Shown here: piece by piece, positions 1 to 5,274 of the stretch
Numbering within the stretch: the stretch's first letter is position 1
Layout: every line of letters begins with the position of its first letter
Source of the DNA: JAFAXD01 sp035472475
Lineage (GTDB): Bacteria; Pseudomonadota; Alphaproteobacteria; Rhizobiales; Xanthobacteraceae
Length of the DNA: 6,451 nucleotides
Direction of reading: 5' to 3'
Assembly: GCA_035472475.1 (NCBI GenBank)
Contig: DATIPA010000034.1
Span: forward strand, 1 to 6,451
Notes under the pieces: generated by a model
Told to the model about the DNA's origin: nothing
The model's database searches: none
The model's input: the letters and a program-made list of their open reading frames with translations, nothing else
Translations under genes and position numbers: made by a program

Positions 1-75
1 ATGGCGCGCGGCGATCCGGCGCGGCTGTCGGCGCTGCTCGCCGCCCATGTGGCGGCGGCCGAGCTCCCGGCCTAG
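1..75 (+). CDS. C-terminal end of an unidentified gene, possibly a GntR/FCD-type regulator (partial)
   Basis: Frame 1 is open from the window edge to a TAG at 73-75 and encodes 24 residues rich in Ala and Leu. Nearly every codon ends in G or C, as in the real genes of this window, so this looks like true coding sequence cut by the window edge. The ATG at position 1 is probably internal. The pattern Ala-Arg-Gly-Asp-Pro, then Leu-x-x-Leu-Leu, then His resembles the last helix of FCD-domain GntR regulators, but a segment this short cannot settle the family. It is convergent with the dipeptidase gene, with only 5 bases between the two stop codons and no visible terminator. The identity is a guess; that it is coding is moderately supported. 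Confidence 0.45.
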   Translation: MARGDPARLSALLAAHVAAAELPA

Positions 76-80
76 GCGGT

Positions 81-839
81 CTAGCGCGCGCGGATCGGCA
101 CGTCGTAGTAGCCGATCGGACCCGCTCCCGCGAATTGGAAATGCCACCATTCGCGGAAATAGTTCACCAGCCCGCGCCTGGCCATGGCGGCGACCAGCGC
201 AGCGCGCCGCTCGCGCTCGTCGCGCGTGACTGCCGGGCTGCGGGTATAGCTCATGACATCCAGACAATCGTAGCCGGTGCCCATATCAAGGCTGTTGTCG
301 GGGGCACGCTCCGCCAGCGGGGCGGTGCAGGCGCCGTAGACTGCCGACGGATCAAACGGCGCGGCCGGCGGCGCCGACGTATCGATCAGCGTCAGATCGA
401 CCGCAGTGCCGGTCGAGTGACGCGACACCGACGCGAGGTAGCCGAGCGCAAACAGCGCAGTCTTCGGCACGCGCGGATAAAACCGCTTGGTTGCTCCGGC
501 CGGCGCCCCGTCGCGCGCCCAGCGCACCATCGCGCGCACGGCTTGGGTCGGCCGGTAGCAATCGTAGACCTTGAGCCCGCGGCCTGACGGCGCGAGATCG
601 GCCTGCACGGCTTTCAGCGCCATCGCAACGTCGCGCCGCAGGACACATTCGGCGGCGTTGTAGCCGTCGAGCGGACGCCCGACGAAGTTGTTGTAGCCGG
701 CGTAGCGGATATCCTGCGCGATGGTCGGATCAATGTCGCGCAGATACACGAACCCGGGCGGCAACGGGCTCTGGGCAGCCGCATGACCGAGTGCGAACCC
801 GAGCACCGACGTTGCGACGATGCACGCCCTGGGTACCAT
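81..839 (-). CDS. VanX-type D-alanyl-D-alanine dipeptidase (peptidase family M15D), exported
   Basis: This predicted zinc dipeptidase of 252 residues hydrolyses D-Ala-D-Ala in the VanX/DdpX manner. Residues 1-22 look like a Sec signal peptide (hydrophobic core, Ala-Ala-Ala before Gln23), so it should act in the periplasm. The family signature is complete. Tyr-Arg-Pro at 95-97 carries the transition-state arginine. Ser-x-His...Asp at 139-148 gives zinc ligands His141 and Asp148. Glu-Trp-Trp-His at 230-233 gives the catalytic Glu230 and zinc ligand His233. An Asp-Met-Gly-Thr motif lies at 185-188. The ATG at 837-839 has no clear Shine-Dalgarno, but it sits 21 bp after the amidase stop, suggesting co-transcription and perhaps translational coupling. 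No vanH or vanA partner is visible, so recycling of wall D-Ala-D-Ala is a likelier role than glycopeptide resistance. Family assignment is secure; physiological role is inferred. Confidence 0.93.
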   Translation of the reverse strand: MVPRACIVATSVLGFALGHAAAQSPLPPGFVYLRDIDPTIAQDIRYAGYNNFVGRPLDGYNAAECVLRRDVAMALKAVQADLAPSGRGLKVYDCYRPTQAVRAMVRWARDGAPAGATKRFYPRVPKTALFALGYLASVSRHSTGTAVDLTLIDTSAPPAAPFDPSAVYGACTAPLAERAPDNSLDMGTGYDCLDVMSYTRSPAVTRDERERRAALVAAMARRGLVNYFREWWHFQFAGAGPIGYYDVPIRAR

Positions 840-860
840 GCAATCAACGAATAGAAACGC

Positions 861-1775
861 TTATTGATCGTCCGCAGCTGCGCCTGAGACCTGCACGGGT
901 TCCGCCAACGGACGGTTGCGCTGCGGAGCGCGCGCCACGGCGTCGTCTTTTGGCGCGGGCGGGTGCAGCTGGCAATAACGATCGACGGCGGTTCCGACCG
1001 CGGCGGCGATCACAGCCTGGCGCTCAGACCCAGCGAGCAGCAATTCCTCGCTCCGGTTGATGATCGAGCCGGCTTCCAACAGAACCGCCGGCATGTGCGT
1101 GTTGCGCAACACGATCAGCTGATCATAGCGATAGACGCCGGCGTCCGCATCGACCAGCAGGCGCCGACGGCTGCCCATGATCGCGTCGGTGTAGTGCGGC
1201 GTGTACAGCATGCCGCGCGCCTTGAGCTCCTTGCCGATGATGGTCGCAAACAGCAGGCTCGCCTGATAGTGCGGGTTGTCGACCGATACGAAGATCGAGT
1301 GCCCCGGGTATTGGTCGTTGTAGTGCTGCTTCTTACCTTCGAACTCCCAGGCCTGCTCCATGCGATCCGGCACCGAGTCGTGATGGATCGAGAGAAACAG
1401 GTCGGCCCCCGATTCGTTGGACCGCATCACCCGGCTCACCAGCCCCCGGCGCGATGGCCCATCGGTCACCAGCAGGATTGTGCGGCTAAAACCCAGATCG
1501 CGGAGCTTGTGCACCACGCGGGTGGCGAGCCGTTTATTGAAATCATACTCGTTGACCCCGCGCGCGCTCACGGCGCCGGGCGAGGCGGCGGTGTGACCGA
1601 CGTCGATCACGAGGCGGAATTGTCCGCGGTCGCAGCTTGCATGTGCTTGAGCTTGCGTGGATGCGGGCGCCGCTGCCGGCCGCTTGGCCGGAGTTGGCAC
1701 GGAACCACCCCACGCAGTCGAGGCGAGCGCCGTGCAGAACACAAGCGCGCCGCCACAGCGGCCTAGTGTCATCAT
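861..1775 (-). CDS. Exported zinc N-acetylmuramoyl-L-alanine amidase (Amidase_3 / AmiC-like)
   Basis: This 304-residue protein is predicted to cut the amide bond between N-acetylmuramic acid and the stem peptide of peptidoglycan. An N-terminal hydrophobic stretch (about residues 8-24) acts as signal peptide, and an Ala/Pro/Gln-rich linker follows to about residue 47. The Amidase_3 domain runs from about 53 to 268: Asp-Val-Gly-His with His61, Asn-Glu with Glu76, Ser-Ile-His-His with His131, and Leu-Leu-Glu-Ala-Gly with Glu234. These correspond to the three zinc ligands and the catalytic glutamate of the family. A hydrophilic tail of about 35 residues follows, with no SPOR or LysM domain visible. 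Two adjacent ATG codons (1770-1775) begin the frame and neither has a good Shine-Dalgarno. It is the first gene of a minus-strand pair with the D-Ala-D-Ala dipeptidase. AmiC-type enzymes usually serve cell separation; pairing with a dipeptidase also fits muropeptide turnover. Confidence 0.92.
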   Translation of the reverse strand: MMTLGRCGGALVFCTALASTAWGGSVPTPAKRPAAAPASTQAQAHASCDRGQFRLVIDVGHTAASPGAVSARGVNEYDFNKRLATRVVHKLRDLGFSRTILLVTDGPSRRGLVSRVMRSNESGADLFLSIHHDSVPDRMEQAWEFEGKKQHYNDQYPGHSIFVSVDNPHYQASLLFATIIGKELKARGMLYTPHYTDAIMGSRRRLLVDADAGVYRYDQLIVLRNTHMPAVLLEAGSIINRSEELLLAGSERQAVIAAAVGTAVDRYCQLHPPAPKDDAVARAPQRNRPLAEPVQVSGAAADDQ

Positions 1776-1817
1776 GGATTACGGCTCGATTGCTGCCCCA
1801 GGACTACCCAGTTCGGG

Positions 1818-1840
1818 TCACACTCCCCCCGGAGGTGTGA
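1818..1840. repeat. Imperfect inverted repeat (hairpin) in the amidase leader region
   Basis: TCACAC at 1818-1823 pairs exactly with GTGTGA at 1835-1840. With G1834 bulged, three further pairs (T1824-A1833, C1825-G1832, C1826-G1831) extend the stem and leave a four-base C loop. It lies 43 bases before the amidase start on the minus strand and about 185 bases before the small secreted gene on the plus strand. No T-run follows on either strand, so it is not an obvious intrinsic terminator. It could be a leader hairpin or an operator; the function is unknown. Confidence 0.45.
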
Positions 1841-1881
1841 AATCACCGCCAACCTGAATCGCGAAGTGGGCGATTCTACGA

Positions 1882-1895
1882 CCAACGGTCGTTGG
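1882..1895. repeat. Perfect 6-bp palindrome with a 2-base centre
   Basis: CCAACG (1882-1887), GT, CGTTGG (1890-1895) is a perfect inverted repeat in the non-coding region between divergent genes. It overlaps the first copy of the tandem repeat at 1886-1925. The size and position suit a dimeric regulator site, but nothing in the sequence names a regulator. Confidence 0.4.
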
Positions 1896-1925
1896 ACCTG
1901 AATATCGGTCGTCGAACCTGAATAT
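1886..1925. repeat. 20-bp tandem direct repeat, two copies
   Basis: Bases 1886-1905 and 1906-1925 match at 18 of 20 positions and abut with no spacer. The shared core is CGGTCGT followed by ACCTGAATAT, and the copies differ only at their 8th and 10th bases. The octamer ACCTGAAT occurs a third time at 1852-1859, with little similarity around it. A period of 20 bp is close to two DNA turns, so bound proteins would sit on the same face. The array lies between the divergent amidase gene and the small secreted protein gene and could regulate either. The role is inferred from position only. Confidence 0.55.
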
Positions 1926-2013
1926 TGCGCAAAAGCACTGGAAGAACGACAATCCGGCCTATCGGCACGGGCACGGACGATCCACATGAGGGCGGGGGAT
2001 GGGCACGCTTGCC

Positions 2014-2019
2014 AAGGAG
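2014..2019 (+). promoter_or_regulatory. Shine-Dalgarno AAGGAG that sets the start of the small secreted protein
   Basis: AAGGAG lies 5 bases before the ATG at 2025-2027, a near-ideal arrangement. The in-frame ATG at 1986 has no comparable site and would put a polar extension in front of the signal peptide, so 2025 is preferred. Confidence 0.7.
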
Positions 2020-2024
2020 TACCC

Positions 2025-2357
2025 ATGAGCCGAAGCACCCCAATTTGCGCGCCGGGCCGCACGCGCGCCCGCGCGCTGGCATTGGTCGCCTGCGCCGCCT
2101 TGAGTTGGGTCGCGCCCGGCCTCCCGAGCGCTGTCCTGGCCCAGAGCACCCTGAACTCGCCGGGCACCTTGCCGCTGTCTCCCGGTGCGCAGGCTCCGTC
2201 TGCGGGCATTCCGGAAGCCCCGGTCGGCCATCGTCAGCCGCGCCCGTCCGACCTGCCGTCGAACGTGAGACGCGAAGAGAACGCCAATGCGCCGCCGTCG
2301 CAGCAGCAGGATCGATCAGGGCTCGAAGGCCTGCCGACCATCTGCGTTCGCTGTTGA
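2025..2357 (+). CDS. Small secreted protein of unknown function with a C-terminal Cys-x-x-Cys
   Basis: I do not recognise a family for this 110-residue product. Residues 1-39 form a long Sec-type signal: a basic stretch with several arginines (11-16), a hydrophobic core (17-38), and Val-Leu-Ala before Gln40 as a likely cleavage site. The mature part is about 71 residues, rich in Pro, Ser, Gln and Gly and without a hydrophobic segment, so it is probably extended or disordered in the periplasm or outside the cell. It ends in Ile-Cys-Val-Arg-Cys. Two cysteines three apart at the very C-terminus could form a disulfide or bind metal, though the motif alone does not show this. The strong ribosome-binding site and good signal peptide argue that it is real, and competing frames on the opposite strand lack such support. 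It is divergent from the amidase and ends 10 bases before the stop codon of the convergent monooxygenase. Confidence 0.72.
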   Translation: MSRSTPICAPGRTRARALALVACAALSWVAPGLPSAVLAQSTLNSPGTLPLSPGAQAPSAGIPEAPVGHRQPRPSDLPSNVRREENANAPPSQQQDRSGLEGLPTICVRC

Positions 2358-2367
2358 GGTCCTCGTT

Positions 2368-3507
2368 CTAGCGCGCGCTCGTTCCGGTCGGGACGTGCAG
2401 GGCTGTTTTGATCCGCTGATTGACGATCCACTGCGACCGTCCGGCGAGCCCGAGCGCGAGATTGCGGAAAAACGGCGGCCATGTGGTCGGGACCCCGAGC
2501 AGGTAGGACACCCGCTGCGTATGCTCGGTCATCGGCCGCTCGCGCTCCTCCCAGACGTTGAGCCCCTGCGCGACCTCGTCGCTGCGCTCGAGGTGAACAG
2601 CAAGCGCCAGACCGTTCATCATGCCGCAGCCGGCGCCCTGCCCGATGTTGGGCGGCTGCGCATGCGCCGCGTCGCCGAGCACCGCGACTCTTCCTGCGGA
2701 CCAGCGCTTGAGCTTGATCAGCTCAAATGGATCGTAGCGGCCGTCATTGCCGAAGCGCGCGATCAGATCGGCGAGATACGGGAATGACCGCGTCCATTCC
2801 GCCTTGTCGACCGGAACGCGTTTGGCGGCCTCGTCGCGATCGAGCATGGTGAGCGCGATATAGATCTCGGTTTCGCTGCATGGCGTGAACAAGATCCGTC
2901 GCGACCCCGACCAGTATTCGATGGTCACGCCAGGCTCGGCGAGCCGCGGTTCGCCGGAGCGTTGCTCGATCAGCATGCGGATGGCGCCGTCCGGCAGCCG
3001 GCGGCGCGAGCGGACCAGCTTGAGCGAATCGCGCACCTCGGAATTGACGCCGTCGGCGGCGACGATCAGGTCGGCGCGATGGCGCGTGCCGTCGGCCAAA
3101 ATGAGCTCGCCATCGGCGGTCGCGGCTTGCGCGGCGGATCCGGTCACGATCTCGGCGCCGGCCCGTGTTGCCGCCGCCGCCAGCGCGTTGATGACGGTCT
3201 GGCGCACGATGCTGTAGACGCGGCTCCTGCTGATGTCCCAGCGGTGCATGGACAGAACGTTGTTGCGATCGTCACGCACCTGGCGCGTGTGGGCGATGTG
3301 GGCGCCGGCGACCGCATCCGCGTAGGCCCCGAGCGCCTCGAGCACGCGCAGGCCGTTCTCGTAGATGTAGATGCCGGCACCGGCGGTGCGCAGAACCGGC
3401 GCGCGTTCGTGCACGCGCACGCGCCAGCCGCGCTGTGCCAGTGCGCAAGCGGCCGCCAATCCGGCGAATCCGCCGCCCGCGATTTCGGCACGCCGTTCGT
3501 TAGCCAT
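2368..3507 (-). CDS. Group A FAD-dependent monooxygenase (salicylate/p-hydroxybenzoate hydroxylase-like)
   Basis: This 379-residue protein is a single-component flavin hydroxylase of the kind that uses NAD(P)H and O2 to hydroxylate aromatic or related ring compounds in the cytoplasm. The three diagnostic motifs are present in order. The N-terminal Rossmann GxGxxG lies at 11-16, with Glu34 ending the second strand and placed to bind FAD ribose. The Asp-Gly motif is at 152-153 in Ala-Ala-Asp-Gly-Val-Asn-Ser. The Gly-Asp motif is at 278-279 in Val-Leu-Gly-Asp-Ala-Ala-His, followed by Pro-Pro and a glycine-rich loop (289-299). Length is normal for the family. Substrate cannot be read from sequence. 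The ATG at 3505-3507 is preceded by a weak AGGGG about 10 bases upstream. The gene is divergent from the VOC gene across 80 bp, and divergent oxygenase/VOC pairs often belong to ring-degradation loci; that link is inference here. Confidence 0.92.
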   Translation of the reverse strand: MANERRAEIAGGGFAGLAAACALAQRGWRVRVHERAPVLRTAGAGIYIYENGLRVLEALGAYADAVAGAHIAHTRQVRDDRNNVLSMHRWDISRSRVYSIVRQTVINALAAAATRAGAEIVTGSAAQAATADGELILADGTRHRADLIVAADGVNSEVRDSLKLVRSRRRLPDGAIRMLIEQRSGEPRLAEPGVTIEYWSGSRRILFTPCSETEIYIALTMLDRDEAAKRVPVDKAEWTRSFPYLADLIARFGNDGRYDPFELIKLKRWSAGRVAVLGDAAHAQPPNIGQGAGCGMMNGLALAVHLERSDEVAQGLNVWEERERPMTEHTQRVSYLLGVPTTWPPFFRNLALGLAGRSQWIVNQRIKTALHVPTGTSAR

Positions 3508-3552
3508 GCGCGCTCGGAACCCCTACGTTACGTCGTGGACAACGATTTCCAG

Positions 3553-3561
3553 TGCTATAAT
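3553..3561 (+). promoter_or_regulatory. Extended -10 promoter (TGCTATAAT) for the VOC gene
   Basis: A perfect TATAAT at 3556-3561 is preceded by TG plus one base, the extended -10 form. The best -35-like match, TGGACA at 3536-3541, is only 14 bp upstream, so the promoter may depend mainly on the extended -10. Transcription would start near 3568, giving a leader of about 20 bases that contains the ribosome-binding site. This is the only consensus -10 I found in a credible position, and it stands out in such GC-rich DNA. Confidence 0.65.
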
Positions 3562-3587
3562 GCAGTGCGTTCCGCAAGGAGGAGTTC

Positions 3588-3998
3588 ATGGCCAAGCTAC
3601 GGCATTTCGCGCTCGCCGTCCGCGATCTGGAAAAATCGGCGGCGTTCTATGAGAACGTCTTCGGGCTCAAGCGGGTCGGCCGCGAGGATTTGGAGATCGG
3701 TTCCGGCGTCTACCTGAGCGACGGCGTCATCAACCTCGCGCTGCTGTCGTTCAAGGGCGAGCGCGGCTCCGGCCTCAAGGACGCCAAGAATTTCGCCGGC
3801 GCGCACCATTTCGGGTTCATCGTCGACGACATCGCCGAGACGCAAAAGCGCATCGAAGACGCCGGCGGCACGTTCTTCTTCGACCTCGGCGAGAGCAAGG
3901 ACAAAGTCAACTTCGAGCGCAAGTTCAAGGATCCGGACGGGATCATCTTCGACATTTCCGAGCGCGGCTGGCTCGGAACCGAAGAGCAGAAGCCGTAG
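3588..3998 (+). CDS. VOC-superfamily protein (glyoxalase/bleomycin-resistance/dioxygenase fold)
   Basis: This 136-residue protein consists of one VOC domain made of two beta-alpha-beta-beta-beta repeats. The first repeat opens with His6 and Asp-Leu-Glu-Lys-Ser-x-x-Phe-Tyr (13-21). The second opens with His74-Phe-Gly-Phe-x-Val-Asp-Asp (74-81) and ends with Asp-Pro-Asp-Gly (115-118). These are typical of small metal-dependent lyases, isomerases, dioxygenases or resistance proteins. His6 and His74 sit at metal-ligand positions. The position that usually holds a final Glu after Asp-Pro-Asp-Gly is Asp122, and the usual mid-domain Glu appears absent (Asn49/Ala51 region), so a standard metal site is not assured. 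The start is firm: AAGGAGGAG at 3576-3584 lies just before the ATG. The gene is divergent from the FAD monooxygenase and has its own strong-looking promoter. The reaction cannot be assigned. Confidence 0.92.
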   Translation: MAKLRHFALAVRDLEKSAAFYENVFGLKRVGREDLEIGSGVYLSDGVINLALLSFKGERGSGLKDAKNFAGAHHFGFIVDDIAETQKRIEDAGGTFFFDLGESKDKVNFERKFKDPDGIIFDISERGWLGTEEQKP

Positions 3999-4024
3999 CG
4001 TCACGTTCCATCGGAAACATCTAG

Positions 4025-4114
4025 CGTCATGGCCGGGCTTGTCCCGGCCATCCACGTCTTCATTGAACGGTCATCGCCAAGACGTGGATGCCCGCGACAA
4101 GCGCGGGCATGACG
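4025..4114. repeat. 90-bp palindromic intergenic element with two hairpins (REP/BIME-like)
   Basis: An outer stem pairs CGTCAT (4025-4030) with ATGACG (4109-4114). An inner 11-bp stem pairs 4050-4060 with 4079-4089 around an 18-base loop. Between these lie two perfect 7-bp GC hairpins: GGCCGGG/CCCGGCC (4031-4049, loop CTTGT) and GCCCGCG/CGCGGGC (4090-4108, loop ACAAG). Folded, this is a cruciform or cloverleaf, and the two hairpin loops are reverse complements of each other. From memory it matches a dispersed palindrome abundant between genes in Bradyrhizobium and relatives; I could not search for copies. It sits between two convergent genes, 26 bases after the VOC stop and 10 before the binding-protein stop, where it could help end transcription or protect mRNA 3' ends. 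It has no T-run. Confidence 0.88.
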
Positions 4115-4124
4115 ACGTCCGTGC

Positions 4125-5117
4125 TCACTTCACGAATTCATTCGTGTAGAGGTCGTCGAGTGGCGACTTCTTGGTGATGATGCCCTTCGCGAGATAGAAG
4201 TCCTGCAACTTGGCCAGCCGTTCCGGATCGACCGCGCCGAGCACGGTTTGGCCGGGATAAACCAGGTCCGCGTAATATTTGAGCGCGGCTTTCACCGCGC
4301 CTTCCTTGCCCTGCCATTCCGGCACGAACTTCACGAAATCGACCGCGGCCTGATCAGGATTGTCCATCACGTCCTTCATGCCGTGCAGCGCCGATTTCAC
4401 GACTTTGCGCACCAACTCGGGCTTCTCCTTGATGATCTGATCGGACGCGCCGATCGCCTGCGCCATGTGCGGGAAGTATTGCTCGGTCGGAATGATTTTT
4501 ACCTTCACGCCGGCGGCTTCGACCGGCGGAATCCAATCCGGCACGCCCGCCATCCCGACCGATTTGCCGGTCGCTACAAACTCCCAGACGCCGGTCGGAC
4601 CGGCCGCCTGGATGTTGACGTCGTCCTGGGAAAGCCCGGCGCTCGCCAACAACCCGAGCAGCGCATAGAAGGTCGTGTCCTGATAGGACATCACCGAAAT
4701 CGTCTTACCCTTGAGATCGGCGGGCTTCTCGATTCCGGAATCGGCGCGCACCACGAGTTGCATGAAGCCGCGGCCGCCGAACACCGCCACAATCTTGATG
4801 GGCACTCCGTTCTGACGCACGACGATCGGCCCGTCGGCGACGATGCCGCCGACCGGCGCATTGCCGGCGCCGACCTGCTTGGCAACGTCCACCCCTCCAC
4901 GTCCGACCGCGTAGTTCACGTCGAGCCCGGCCTCGGCGAAATAGCCTTTGCCTTTGGCGAGTTGGATGGGCGCGAACGCCGGCAGAATCGGCGGTGCCGG
5001 AAACAGGTAGGTGATCGTCTCGGCGCTTTGCGCGACCGCGCTCGCAAACACAAGACCGACAACACCGATCGCCAGTTTCGCCATCGCCCACAGGGGCCGA
5101 GGTCGCGTGCAGCGCAT
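4125..5117 (-). CDS. ABC-transporter periplasmic substrate-binding protein (NMT1/THI5-like, SsuA/TauA type)
   Basis: This 330-residue solute receptor captures a small molecule in the periplasm and delivers it to an inner-membrane ABC importer. Residues 1-32 form a signal peptide: basic N-terminus, hydrophobic core at 12-28, and Ala-Gln-Ser-Ala before Glu33. The mature protein has the NMT1/THI5-like layout: an early segment with Gln52-Leu-Ala-Lys and Gly-Tyr-Phe-x-x-Ala-Gly-Leu-Asp-Val (58-67), Asp-Leu-Lys-Gly-Lys-x-Ile (134-140), and a C-terminal helical lobe. This fold serves nitrate, sulfonate, taurine, pyrimidine and aromatic uptake, so the substrate is open. The frame extends to an ATG at 5189, but the start at 5117 is preferred because GGGAG (5124-5128) lies 6 bases before it. 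The ATG at 5121-5123 touches that site and is a less likely alternative. It is transcribed divergently from the ATPase and permease across a 157-bp spacer. Confidence 0.92.
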   Translation of the reverse strand: MRCTRPRPLWAMAKLAIGVVGLVFASAVAQSAETITYLFPAPPILPAFAPIQLAKGKGYFAEAGLDVNYAVGRGGVDVAKQVGAGNAPVGGIVADGPIVVRQNGVPIKIVAVFGGRGFMQLVVRADSGIEKPADLKGKTISVMSYQDTTFYALLGLLASAGLSQDDVNIQAAGPTGVWEFVATGKSVGMAGVPDWIPPVEAAGVKVKIIPTEQYFPHMAQAIGASDQIIKEKPELVRKVVKSALHGMKDVMDNPDQAAVDFVKFVPEWQGKEGAVKAALKYYADLVYPGQTVLGAVDPERLAKLQDFYLAKGIITKKSPLDDLYTNEFVK

Positions 5118-5123
5118 GCTCAT

Positions 5124-5128
5124 CTCCC
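5124..5128 (-). promoter_or_regulatory. Shine-Dalgarno GGGAG deciding the binding-protein start
   Basis: Read on the minus strand, GGGAG is followed by 6 bases and then the ATG at 5115-5117. A nearer ATG at 5121-5123 directly abuts the site and is poorly spaced. Starting at 5117 also leaves a normal signal peptide with no long polar extension. Confidence 0.5.
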
Positions 5129-5200
5129 GAATTAAGAGCGCCGTGTTCGTCCGCATCAACGGCGTGATCGAAACGTCGGCGCCAACCATCCTAACTTTAC

Positions 5201-5227
5201 ATTATCCACCAAGTATCGTTCTGTCAG
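5201..5227 (-). promoter_or_regulatory. Candidate promoter for the substrate-binding gene
   Basis: On the minus strand, CTGACA (5222-5227) matches five of six bases of the -35 consensus and GATAAT (5201-5206) five of six of the -10. The spacer is 15 bp, shorter than the usual 16-18. It lies in the AT-richest part of the divergent spacer and would give a leader of about 75 bases. On the plus strand TTTACA at 5196-5201 resembles a -35 for the ATPase gene, but no good -10 follows. Support is moderate to weak. Confidence 0.35.
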
Positions 5228-5274
5228 CAGCGTCAGCCGTCGGGACTCTCCGCGGACTAACAACCTCAGATCGT

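Noticed and set aside
81..839. Vancomycin-resistance (van) cluster
   Set aside because: Only the VanX-type gene is present. There is no vanH, vanA or vanRS, the protein appears exported, and outer-membrane bacteria are little affected by glycopeptides.
963..1766. Plus-strand 267-codon frame opposite the amidase gene
   Set aside because: It mirrors the codon pattern of the amidase, is full of Arg/His/Asp/Val without domain features, and the amidase on the other strand has all its catalytic residues.
1851..1925. Possible TPP riboswitch, suggested by the repeated ACCTGAAT and by the THI5-like binding protein elsewhere
   Set aside because: The repeats resemble only one short part of the thi-box. 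The companion CTGAGA segment and paired arms are missing, and the region is not upstream of the transporter. No thi-box is visible in the 5118-5274 spacer either.
1772..2209. Minus-strand 145-codon frame opposite the small secreted gene and the spacer
   Set aside because: It shows no domain, no signal and no ribosome-binding site, and it overlaps the repeats and the better supported plus-strand gene. It is an accidental frame typical of GC-rich DNA.
2351..2385. Intrinsic terminator between the small secreted gene and the monooxygenase
   Set aside because: Only a 4-bp inverted repeat (2356-2364) and a short GC palindrome (2370-2379) are present, with no T-run.
2962..3717. Plus-strand 251-codon frame across the monooxygenase start and into the VOC gene
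   Set aside because: It overlaps two well-identified genes in wrong frames and runs through the promoter and ribosome-binding site of the VOC gene.
4025..4114. Mobile element ends or a CRISPR repeat
   Set aside because: There is no transposase frame, no target-site duplication and no regular repeat-spacer series; it is a single self-contained palindromic unit.
4248..5135. Plus-strand 295-codon frame opposite the binding-protein gene
   Set aside because: It is the antisense shadow of a gene with a clear signal peptide and family layout; its own composition (His/Arg/Asp rich) shows no recognisable domain.
5011..5274. An 88-residue N-terminal extension of the ATPase
   Set aside because: The frame is open, but it overlaps the binding-protein gene and lacks any family similarity. 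The ATPase domain begins directly after the ATG at 5275.
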